Source: Fagopyrum homotropicum
Lineage: Eukaryota; Streptophyta; Magnoliopsida; Caryophyllales; Polygonaceae
NCBI GenBank assembly: GCA_033239125.1
Contig: BSWB01000002.1
Location: 88,718,560 to 88,782,559, forward strand
Direction of reading: 5' to 3'
DNA length: 64,000 nt
The notes beneath the pieces are model-generated. The model had not been told where the DNA came from, searched no databases, and saw only the letters and a list, made by a program, of their open reading frames with translations. A program made the translations under genes and the position numbers. The first letter of the stretch is position 1, and the number at the start of each line of letters is the position of its first letter. Positions 53,233 to 63,573 of this stretch are shown one piece after another.

Positions 53233-55064
53233 TGATAACACGATTTATAGCATAGTTTTAGGGTAACTTTTAGATAGAATTCCCGCTCAATCATGCATGA
53301 TCTAGCACTAGTCCAATACGTTTTGCACTTAAAACATGTATTTTGTCGAGATAGACGTCTACACGGACTTGTGTGCGTTTTGTAGGTATTTCGGGAAGTT
53401 TAGAGCTAAAACAATGCGTCAAGGGATCGTTCATTTAGATGACACATCCCCCGACTCATTATAACATACAAACAAAGAGCTAGGAGGACTCATGGAACCT
53501 TGCCAACTCTAGTCATGCACCAAACCACAGCTCAATAATCCAAGGCGAACTTTCTGCATAGAATCACGGGTTCCTGAAGAACCACGGCCGTGGAAATGAC
53601 CGTGGATTTTGCCAGATTCTCGTGACAGCTGTGCCACGACTCTCATGGCCAGCTCATGAAGAATTTGTTATAAAAGTGGTCCAAAGATGGGTTGTTTGGG
53701 GGGAGCTGAGCAGCTGGGCTGGAGTAGTTGAGAGAGTTCACACATTATCCATTCCCGGAACAAAATATATTCCAAGAAGAAGAAGGATTTTTCTAGGAAG
53801 GAAAGTGCAAGAAGAAGAAGGAAGGAGCCATTGAAGAAGAGAAGAGAAGACACACTTAGTTCTTGTAATTCGGGTTTATTGCTAGGGATTTATGAACTCT
53901 TGAACCTTCTTTTAGAAGGATTGTAAGTCGTTCTAATTTCATCTTCAGATTTGGATTGTTTGAAGTTCATTTGTTCATCCTCTTTCTTTCATTTTTTTGC
54001 AATGGAGTTTGTGATTCTATATTTGTTTGCTTTGATTTCCATTATGAATGTTGTAGGCTAATTTGATGTGATTCTAGGGTAAAGAAAGGATGGTTATGGC
54101 TAGATCTATGATAGGACGGACTTAGATTTACTTTTGGATGATTTTAGTTCATGAACGTAGCTGTTGTTAGAAATCACGGGTAGTTCTTGAAGAACCACGG
54201 TCGTGGTTTCTGAAGAACAAACCGTGATTTTTCCTGGTTCGAAGGATCTTACCTTAGATTCATAAAATTGTTGAAACCCTAAGTTTTTGCTGAGTTTAAC
54301 CTACTCTAGGGTATCCTAGTGTAGTGACTAAGTGTTAGGAGAGACTTACCCGGTAATCCTTTCCCTTAGAATCTAAAATAGCGAAATCTTAGGTAGTGGT
54401 GAACCTAACAAGTCGCCATTGGATTAGATGTGCTAGGAATGTTGATTTAAGACTTCCCTCTCCAAGACTTACCCGGTAAGGATAGGTTAGATCCCTAATT
54501 GACAATCCCGGTTTGTGAGAAAATTCTTAACCTTAGGTTCTTAGAGACTTACCCGGTAATAAGACCTTAGGTGTGGATTAGTTGGATCATGAGACTTACC
54601 CGGTAATTGCTCCCAATTTAGAAACACCTAATCCCAACATATCAAAATCAATCCAAAGTATGAATAGATAACTTGAGTTCTATGCCATAACCGGAATTTC
54701 CGACCCCTAGAATCCGTCTCTCTTTTTCCTTGATCAATATCTCGTTTGATTCATTTATTTGTGCTGAATTTTTGGTTTAGTTTGATTTATTGCCTTGCAT
54801 GAGTTATGATCCTTGCTTGATCACCATAAAAACCAACAAAAACATTGAGTTTTCCATTTTCTTTGTTCCTCATCTTGTCTTAGCCTAGATTTACACTATC
54901 TTTGATCATTGCTTGACTCGATTTCACCTTAGTCCTTGAGTTCGACCTCGGAATACTTACCTTTTTACATAACGATCCGTACACTGCGGGTTTCGCTAGG
55001 TAGTTTAGGATTTTAGATCGAGTTTATAAATGTAAAGCTTTTTGTGCTATTTCCTAGCGTGACA
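53233..55064 (+). repeat. Athila-2 5' LTR
   Basis: 1832 bp, TGATAACACG to GCGTGACA. It carries CCACGGCCGTGG at 53582-53593, a one-mismatch copy at 54194-54207, TATAAAAG at 53669-53676, and four exact TTACCCGGTAA sites at 54346, 54469, 54549 and 54596. Confidence 0.95.
54346..54606. promoter_or_regulatory. Four exact TTACCCGGTAA sites in Athila-2 LTR
   Basis: Spacing between starts is 123, 80 and 47 bp, against 122, 78 and 46 bp in Athila-1. The sites are preserved while neighbouring LTR sequence has diverged noticeably. Confidence 0.6.
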
Positions 55065-55070
55065 AGTTTT

Positions 55071-55088
55071 TGGCGCCGTTGCCGGGGA
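55071..55088 (+). other. Athila-2 primer binding site (tRNA-Asp type)
   Basis: TGGCGCCGTTGCCGGGGA, 6 nt after the LTR end. Confidence 0.9.
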
Positions 55089-55205
55089 CTAGGTCTAGAT
55101 TGAGTCCAATTTGTGATTGTTTGTAGTGTAGATCTTTCTTGTTGCTTTTGATCTCTCTTTGGTGTGTGTCTTTGCTTTTCAGGACATCTCTTACTCTTTA
55201 GGTGT

Positions 55206-58200
55206 ATGCGAAGATCTCGTGGCAAGGATTTAGCTCCATTCGATCCCGAACCGGAGAAAACCCTTAGATCTAGATCCAAGAGCATTCGAAAAGAGAAAGA
55301 GATGGCCGGTAGGAACCTCCAAGCTGAGTTGGATGAAGCCTTAGAGCAAATTAGGCTAAGAGATGAGCTCTTGGAGGAAGAAAGGAGACTTGCCAATGAG
55401 AGGCAAGAGGCAACTAGGAGGGAGATTGAGGAGATTAGGCAAGCACTTGTGCAAAGGGAGCTTAACCGTCAACAACCTCCTCCACCTCCACCACAACCGC
55501 AGCCGGCGGTGAACGTTAGGGTTGTGCCCATTGCTATGGATGAGCCACAAACGTTGGGGCAACGTATGGATCCGGCACAAAGAGCACACCGCCCGGGTGT
55601 GAACTTAGGAGATCCCGCAGCCCATGATTACGAGCTCCGCCCTCAAGTTCTACAAATGATCCGGCATAACCAATTTGGAGGGATAGAAGGAGAGTCTCCT
55701 CACCAACATTTGATGAATTACGAGATCTTGATGGAGACTCTTAGACCGCCGAGATTGGAGAGCAACAACCATAAGCTAAGGGCTTTCTCCTTCTCTCTTA
55801 AGGACAAGGCCTTAGCTTGGTATCAATCTATTCCGCAAGGGCGAGTTGGTACTTGGGAGGAGATGACAACCGAGTTTTTGACTAAGTTCTTCTCACCTTC
55901 CAAGACTACCGAATTAAGGGGAAAGATCAATGCCTTTGTGATGAGGGATAGAGAAAGTTTGTTCAAGTCTTGGGAGAGATTCAAAGACCTTCTCCTAGAT
56001 TGCCCACACCATGGTATACCGAAGATTGAGCTATTGGAGATCTACTTCAAAGGACTTGATGAAGATAGCCAATTCAAGCTTCAATCCCTTTCCGGTGGGA
56101 CTTTCATGGAGAAGCATGTAGATGATGCTTGGGAGTTTGTGAAGAAGCAAGCTCTAGTGATTGAGAAGTACTCCCATAGGAAGAGTGAAGGGAGAAAGGC
56201 GGGAGCATATGAGGTGAGTGAGGTCACCATGAGCAACTTCAAGCTCGACACCATCAACAATGAGTTGAAATCCTTGAGGGAGTTGTGTGCTACAACTTTG
56301 AAGAACCAAGCAACCCCTCAAGTGCTTCCACAAGCCAACCTATCTTCCAAAGAGGAGGATGTGAACTATATGGGAAGGGGCAACTACAACAACTACCAAG
56401 GCCCAAGGAACTTCAACAACAACCGGCAATTCAACAATTACCGGCCCAACCATAACCATCCCGGGTTTTCTTACTCTAACCCGGATGGAGCCTTAAACCC
56501 TCCCGCTTCTACAAGCACAACTCCACCACCAAGAGCTTCACAAGAACCTCCACCCGGATTCACTCAACCTCCAAAGGATAGAACCGAAATGATGTTTGAG
56601 CAATTGCTAGGAAGGTTGAGCGGTCTTGAGAGCACGGTGACTTCCATTTCTAAAGCTCAAAAAGTGTTGGAAGCACAAGTGTTCCAAAAGGCGGGTGAAA
56701 CCCATAGAGATCCGGGAAAGCTTTCCGGAAGGACCGAAGAAAACCCAAAGGGACAAGTGTTGGCCATTACAACAAGAAGTGAGTTAAGCATGAAGGATCC
56801 TTTGCCTAAGGAGAATGCTAAAGGGAAGCAAGTGGTAAATGAAGAAGAAACTTTGCAAGGAGATGGAGGCAAGAGCAAAGATGTAGAGCCAACCTATGTG
56901 GCACCGCCTCCATACAAGCCACCACTACCGTTCCCTCAATCACGAGCAAGAGCTCGCTTGGACAATCACTTTGGTAAATTCCTTGAACTTATGTCTAAAT
57001 TGCATATTAACATTCCGTTCATGGATGCTATTTTAGGGATGCCGGCATATGGCAAGTTCTTGAAGGAAATACTCTCCAACAAGAGGAAGTTGGAGGAGTA
57101 TGGGGAGATAAGAATGACGAAGAGATCCTCGGAGTTGATTCAAACGATGAAGGAGGAGATGCCTCCCAAGCTAAGAGATCCGGGATCCTTTTGTGTGCCA
57201 ATCGGAGTAGGAGACGTGAAGTACAAGGCCCTTTGTGATCTTGGGGCAAGTGTAAGCATCATACCGCTTGCACTTAGCAACAAGGTCGGGCTAGGAGAGC
57301 CGAAGCCGGTCAAAATGACCCTCTATATGGCGGACCGCTCTATTACTCATCCGGTTGGGATTCTAGAGGACATTCCGGTGCAATTGGGAGGATTCTATGT
57401 ACCCATCGACTTTGTAGTGTTGGACATTCCGGCGGATTATCCGGTTCCTATCATTCTAGGAAGGCCCTTCCTAGCCACTTCCGGATGCTTGGTGGATTGC
57501 AAGAACGGGACTCTCTCCTTCAACATTGGAGAGCAGAACATCAAGTTCAAGCTGTCCACAATGATGAAAGGGCCAACCCTTGATGAAGATATCTTCAACA
57601 TTGTCGAGCAAGAAGAATCTAGAGAAGTTGTAAGCTCGATCTTGATCAAGGACCCCTTGGAGAAGGTTCTTACCTTGAGTATGATGGAGGAGGACATTGA
57701 GGAGGAATGCAATGAAGAGATCAAGGCCTTGGAGGCTTTGGAAGAGGAGCCGAGAGTTGGATTTGGGAGCCATGAAGAAATTGTGAACAGCTGCAAATTC
57801 CACGGTCGAGATTTAGGTTCCACGGCCGTCAAACTCTCTGGACAACTCCGAGAAGCAAGCTTGGCAAGAACCACGGCCGTGGAAGATGAACAAGCCGTGT
57901 TTCCAACCGTGGTTTCTCCTGAATCAACTTTTGATGGTGATCAAGTTTTTAGGAGCCAAGGAGAGTCTTCTTTTGCCTTGGATTCATCTCATCCAATCTT
58001 ATTTGGATCGTCTTCAACCGATAAAGGTCCTCCCTCGCTTGAACTCAAACCCCTCCCCTCTCATTTAAAGTATGCATTCCTTGGTGATAATTCTACATAT
58101 CCTGTGATTGTTAATGCATGCTTGAGTGATGATGAACTTGCTAAATTGCTGCATGAACTAAGATTGCATAAGAAAGCCATTGGATACACTATTGATGATT

Positions 58201-58856
58201 TGGTTGGCATTAAGCCATCTTTGTACATGCATAAGATAATGATGGAAGATAACCACAAACCCTCTATAGAACATCAAAGAAGATTGAATCCTATAATGAA
58301 AGAGGTGGTCAAAAAGGAAATCATTAAGTTGCTAGATGCGGGGATTATCTACCCTATCTCGGATAGTAAGTGGGTTAGTCCCGTTCATGTAGTACCTAAG
58401 AAAGGTGGAATGACGGTAGTAACTAATGAGAATAATGAACTAATACCAACTAGGACGGTCACGGGATGGAGGATGTGCATAGATTATAGGAAGTTAAACA
58501 TGGCCTCCAGGAAAGATCATTTCCCTCTCCCCTTCATTGACCAAATGCTAGAAAGGTTAGCTCAACACTCTCATTTTTGCTATTTAGATGGATATAGTGG
58601 ATTCTTTCAAATCCCTATCCACCCCGATGACCAAGAGAAAACAACTTTTACATGTCCATGGGGTACCTTTGCATATAGGAGAATGCCATTTGGGTTGTGT
58701 AATGCACCCGCCACCTTTCAAAGGTGTATGATGGCCATCTTTTCGGAATACATAGAAAATATCATGGAAGTGTTCATGGATGATTTCTCTGTTTATGGTT
58801 CTTCTTTCGATGATTGCTTGGCTAATTTGTCATTAGTGTTGCAAAGATGTGAATAG
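55206..58856 (+). pseudogene. Athila-2 Gag-protease-RT polyprotein
   Basis: The ATG at 55206 opens 1216 codons, the longest frame in the window. Order: Gag (MRRSRGKDLAPFDPEPEK, capsid HNQFGGIEGESPHQHL, asparagine-rich tail), protease (LCDLGASVSIIPLALSNKV, DYPVPIILGRPFL), a variable acidic spacer with the CCACGGCCGTGG palindrome at 57871-57882, and RT (WVSPVHVVPKKGGMTV, WRMCIDYRKLN, RRMPFGLCNAPATFQRCMMA, FMDDFSVYG). It ends at TAG (58854-58856, GAG in Athila-1) in the thumb. Gag and Pol are in one frame, as expected for this lineage. Confidence 0.95.
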
Positions 58857-59924
58857 ACAAATCTTGTCTTAAATTGGGAAAAATGCCACTTCATGGTAAG
58901 TGAAGGTATTGTGTTAGGACACTTGGTGTCTAACCGTGGCATTGAGGTTGATAGGGCTAAGATTGAAACGATAGAGAAGTTGCCACCACCTACCTCGGTG
59001 AAGGGGGTAAGGAGTTTTTTAGGGCATGCCGGTTTCTACCGGAGGTTCATTCAAGATTTCTCTAAAATTTCTAAGCCTCTCACTAACCTACTAATGAAAG
59101 ATGTTGATTTTGTCTTTTCCAAAGATTGTCTTGAAGCGTTTTGTAGGTTGAAGAACGCCTTGATCTCCGCACCTATCATGCAACCTCCGGATTGGAGTCT
59201 ACCATTTGAGATCATGTGCGATGCAAGTGATGTGGCCGTTGGGGCCGTTTTGGGGCAAAGGAAAGAAGGGCGTACTCATGCTATTTACTATGCTAGCAAG
59301 ACGCTAGATGATGCCCAACTCAATTATGCTACTACCGAGAAGGAGTTGTTAGCGGTGGTGTATGCATTTGAGAAATTCCGCTCATACCTTGTTGGAGCGA
59401 AGGTCATAGTTTATACTGATCATGCGGCGATCCGTTATCTACTTACAAAGAAGGATGCCAAACCAAGGTTGATTCGGTAGATCCTTCTTCTTCAAGAGTT
59501 TGATTTGGAGATACGAGATAAGAAGGGATCCGAGAACTCCGTGGCGGATCACCTTAGTAGACTCCCACCATTGGAGCTTGGGAAAGACAACATCCCGATA
59601 GATGATTCATTCCGGGACGAACAATTGCAAATGATGGAAGAATGCTTGTCCCACGTGGCTAGAGGAAGTGAGCCATGGTATGCCGACATTGTGAACTACT
59701 TGGTGTGTGAGGAAGTGCCTCCCGGATTAACATATGCACAAAGGAAAAAGTTCTTCAACGATGTAAGGCATTACTATTGGAGTGAGCCTCTTCTATTCAA
59801 GAGAGGCCCGGATGGGGTGCTTAGGAGATGCATACCAGAAGATGAAGTGGAAAGTGTGATCCGGCATTGTCACTCCTTACCATGTGGACGGGAAATATTT
59901 CAAGAAGGAATGAAATGCCCTTGA
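58857..59924 (+). pseudogene. Athila-2 RT thumb, RNase H and integrase N-terminus
   Basis: Continues with KCHFMVSEGIVLGHLVSNRG and RSFLGHAGFYRRFIQDFSKI, then RNase H (FEIMCDASDVAVGAVLGQRK, TEKELLAVVYAFEKFRSYL). A TGG-to-TAG stop lies at 59478-59480. VADHLSRLPPLE and YYWSEPLLFKRGPDGVL follow. At about 59888 some 130 bp is deleted, removing most of the integrase HHCC finger (only HCHSLPCG remains before the junction). Confidence 0.92.
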
Positions 59925-60835
59925 ATAACATCCAAGAAGTCGAGATTTTTGATGTGTGGGGTGTAGACTTCATGGGACCATTCCCTTCTTCATGTGGAAA
60001 TCTCTACATCCTATTGGCGGTGGACTATGTGTCAAGATGGGTAGAGGCCATCGCCTCTCCTACAAATGATGCCAAGGTGGTGGTGCGGTTCTTCAACCGA
60101 GTGATCTTCCCTAGGTTTGGAACACCAAGAGTGATCATTAGTGATGGAGGGAGGCACTTCACAAATAGGAATTTTGGAGCACTTTTGGCTAAGTATGGGG
60201 TGACTCATAAGGTGGCAACACCTTACCACCCCCAAACTAGTGGTCAAGTGAAGATCTCCAACCGAGAGATAAAGGCCATCCTAGAGAAGACGGTGTCTAG
60301 AACAAGGAAAGATTGGGCTATGAAGCTCGATGACGCACTATGGGCATATAGAACCGCCTTCAAGACACCTATCGGTACCACTCCCTACAAGTTGGTCTAT
60401 GGCAAGTCTTGCCATCTTCCGGTGGAAATGGAGCATAGAGCTTATTGGGCCATTAAGTGGCTGAATTTTGATCTCAAGGAAGCGGGAGAGAAGAGATTGC
60501 TTGATATCAATGCCCTTGAGGAGCTCCGGTTGGAAGCCTATGAGAATGCCCGGATCTACAAGGAGAGAACCAAGAGATGGCATGATAAGAGGATTGTCCC
60601 AAAGGAGTTGAGTGAAGGAGATCTTGTCCTTCTCTTCAACTCGAGGCTAAGGCTCTTTCCCGGAAAGCTCAAGTCAAGATGGACCGGGCCATATGTGGTG
60701 AAGAAGATCTTTCCCCATGGAGCTATTGAAATAGGAGGGGAGCATTGTGGAAATTTCAAGGTGAATGGGCATCGCTTGAAGAAGTATATTCCGGGAGCTC
60801 CGGTAGACATGATTGCCCCGCTTCACCTCGAATAG
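59867..60835 (+). pseudogene. Athila-2 integrase core and C-terminus
   Basis: After the deletion the frame reads TGNISRRNEMPLNNIQEVEI and then the DDE core DVWGVDFMGPFPSSCGNL, VIISDGGRHF and PYHPQTSGQVKISNREIKAI. It keeps the TTPYKLVYGKSCHLPVEMEH segment lost in Athila-1, and ends through SRWTGPYVVKKIFPHGAIEI and GHRLKKYIPGAPVDM. With the zinc finger gone, the enzyme should not be functional. Confidence 0.93.
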
Positions 60836-62363
60836 ACGCTCCCGAGTTTGGTCAAGCTAATGACCTTAAAGAAGCGCTTGGTGGGAGGCAACCCATTGGT
60901 AACATTTTTTCCTTTTCATTTTTACTTAGATTTTTCTGTTTTTGCGTGCTTTGTGTGTGTTTTGTCTACTTTCGTGTGTGCTAGAAGCATTAGTGGCATT
61001 GGAAGCCTTTCTTGACATGTGAATGATGGTGATGAACCCCTCACCAATTATGGGTGGAGCGGACACGGGATTTGGACGGCTAGCGGTGCCTAGCGCGGAT
61101 CCCGAGGCTTTAAAGGATGTTTGAGAGCTCTCTACCATGGTTGATAGGATCATCCAACATCAAGTCACTTGAGAATTCCCATAGCAAACGCTTTTACATT
61201 GTGAGAACCTTCTTTCACTCTCTTTACTTGAATACCACATTGGGGACAATGTGTTTCTAAGTATGGGGTGGGGTTTGCATGATCCTTGGCATGATGAGCA
61301 TCTAGGATAGGTTAATACTTTGCACATGTCTTGCATTGTACAAATTTAAAACGAAAATCCCATAAAAATCAGAAAATTTAAAAAAAAATTTTGTGCTTGC
61401 TAGGCTTGGATATGATCCTAATGATGAAACTTGTCTTGTGATTGGCTATGAATGGCCTTATGTGTTGGATTAATAATGCATATGTGGACTTGAACTACTT
61501 CTCTTGAATTCCATGAATGACTTGAGATCATGATGATTGCCTAGAATGGATTGAGTATTGAAAGTCGAAATTACACGATAGTTCTTGCATACCATCTAGG
61601 AATGAATAAGGCATTTCATCTTTCTCTACTTCTCATCTTGATCATGATTGCTTGAGCACCTCAATTGATATAAATTCAACCTTCTTTAAACCCATCCGGG
61701 AATAGGAGCATGCTAGCGTGTTTGAATGTGTAAAAGCAAGTGCGGGGTGAAGATGTAATGAAAAGAATGTCGTGAAATGAATGCTGAAATTATTGCGAAA
61801 GTGTAGCCAAAATAGGTTTGGGGGCGTTGGTTTAAATGATAAGTAACTCGGTACACTTCACATAATCGGGTGTTGGTGCCTTGCCAAAGTCAAATAAACT
61901 ATTAGCCCTAACGAGCTTTGGTATGTGTGCCCGGTGTGGATGCACCTCGAAAACGAGAAAAAGCCCGAGGATGGCTAATCACCGAGGTTTCGGCTATTGT
62001 ACACCAATACCATTATCTCAAAAATGATTCAAAGAAAAAGAAAAAGAAAGCAAGATAGGGAAAAATATACACTTGGGGGAAGTTGATCGAGGACAAGGAA
62101 GTGAAGTTAGTTCCATTCCCGGATTAGCATCACATACCTAGAAAATTTCCCTCCCCAATTGAAACGTTTCTTAGCCTTTTATGTCACAAGCCCTTATGAC
62201 CTACTTGCATGTTTGTAAGACTTAGTAATCTAGATTGGATGGACTCTTGATCTTCTTGACATCTTCGTCCTCCCATCTCATGCATGCTTTTGAGTTAAGT
62301 ACAATTGTCTTTCCATGCCCTTATTGTTTGATGCATAATTGCTTATCAAATTGCCATTGATCA
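60836..62363 (+). other. Athila-2 3' non-coding region, truncated
   Basis: 1.5 kb without a gene. It contains GCGCTTGGTGGGAGGCAACC (60876-60895), the internal GGGA-loop hairpin and AAGTATGGGGT (61236-61269), and a decayed second AAGTATGGGGT-type site (AAGTGCGGGGT, 61739). It stops before the 3' hairpin and polypurine tract seen in Athila-1. Confidence 0.75.
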
Positions 62364-62368
62364 CCTGC
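62364..62368. other. Athila-2 target site duplication, right (CCTGC)
   Basis: Matches 53228-53232. Confidence 0.85.
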
Positions 62369-62994
62369 TAGCCAGCCGTACTAGTATCGGTCACACAATC
62401 CGTGTACCCTATGGGAGTGGATTGCGCCCTTCCTGTAAACCGGTCTGGCTTGACATCAGAGAACCTCCCAGACTCCTCGGCTGGATGAAAGGGAAAGGTT
62501 ATCATAGCCACGCAGTGGGGCAATCAATAAAACATAGGTCGGTAAATACGACGTCATATGCTATCATAGCAAACATATAAGACACACACCACTCATGCAA
62601 ACACCCAATATAAGGATGGCAGCTAAGTAAGTCCTACGGACTTACCTCAACCTCGTATAATGCTCAACCACAACTGGATCACCTCAACACTAGAGGGACA
62701 ACACAACCTATAGACAAGGCATAAAGAGATGTCACATCTCTTATCAAACAAAGGGTCACACCTAGACCCAAAGGGATCCATAGGGATCATATACATCCTA
62801 TAACCTCGAATAACATGCTAAACCTAAAAGCCACATCAGGGCATAAATCCAACTCATGTTATCATCATCAAATAAAATCCCATAATTACCAGAATAATGT
62901 AACGAGCATAAATGGAAATTCCAATTATCCATTTTAACCAACTCAAGGTCAATTTATACTAACCCGCAATACAGAAAACGAATAAATTCATAAC

Positions 62995-63372
62995 TTATTC
63001 GTTACTAACCCGATATACGAACCGGAAGAAGATCCAGACTCCTAGCGATACGGGGAATAAGAGCGCGGTATGTAACCTTAGATTTGATGACTTGCGATGG
63101 TCCGTTGGCGTTCTGATAGCGATAAACGGAGGTTTAACCAAAAAGCTAACAATCGGGAAATAAATTGGTACCACGTTGAAGAGAACAAGATAAGGGACTC
63201 GTTGGTACAAACGGATTTGAAATTGGATGAAAAACGAGTGAATTATGTAATATTGAAAATGAATCGATACCTTCGTTTTGCCTCTCGCTTTGTTCGCTCT
63301 GAAACATTGAACACGAAAGTGAAATGAGAGTTGAAGTAAACCGCCTCTTCTCATTTGTTTTTTTACATACAA
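62995..63372 (-). other. LTR reading frame ending in FVYRVSNE (diverged copy)
   Basis: 125 codons, open, related in protein sequence to 24042-24425 across many nucleotide substitutions (FQIRLYQRVPYLVLFNVVP, FPVSLGVWIFFRFVYRVSNE). Confidence 0.4.
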
Positions 63373-63534
63373 TATATATATACTGATAGTGGAGACAACA
63401 TCCTTCTTTCATCCTTTTTCAATGTATATATTATAATATATATATATATATGGATACAATACACATCACCACCTCACTTTACATTTGCTCAGTAAGTTGC
63501 AATTTCTAATTGCATCTGCTGCCTTCCACACACA

Positions 63535-63537
<3 letters not shown>

Positions 63538-63572
<35 letters not shown>
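63538..63572. repeat. TA microsatellite at Helitron junction
   Basis: About 17 TA units, ending at the CTAG of the Helitron terminus. Confidence 0.9.

Positions 63573-63573
<1 letters not shown>

Larger units (their letters stand above)
53233..62363 (+). mobile_element. Athila-2: Athila element lacking its 3' LTR
   Basis: 5' LTR 53233-55064, tRNA-Asp-type primer site, Gag-Pol, and a 3' non-coding region. It ends abruptly at ATTGATCA (62363), about 150 bp before the expected polypurine tract, so polypurine tract and 3' LTR are absent. The 5-bp target CCTGC is nonetheless present on both sides. By comparison with Athila-1, about 2 kb is missing. Confidence 0.92.
62369..63572 (-). repeat. Tekay-3 LTR (inverted), right part
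   Basis: Reverse complement of a Tekay LTR upstream portion, more diverged from Tekay-2 than the left part suggests. Alignment is clear to about 63350 and traceable through a GAATTGCAT-like block to the TA tract at 63538-63572, equivalent to 23930-23952 in Tekay-2. The LTR start (RC of TGTAATAGC) is not reached; the Helitron end lies in the TA tract. Confidence 0.85.

Noticed and set aside
53622..53834. 70-codon frame in the Athila-2 LTR
   Set aside because: Not preserved in the Athila-1 LTRs; overlaps the TATA box region.
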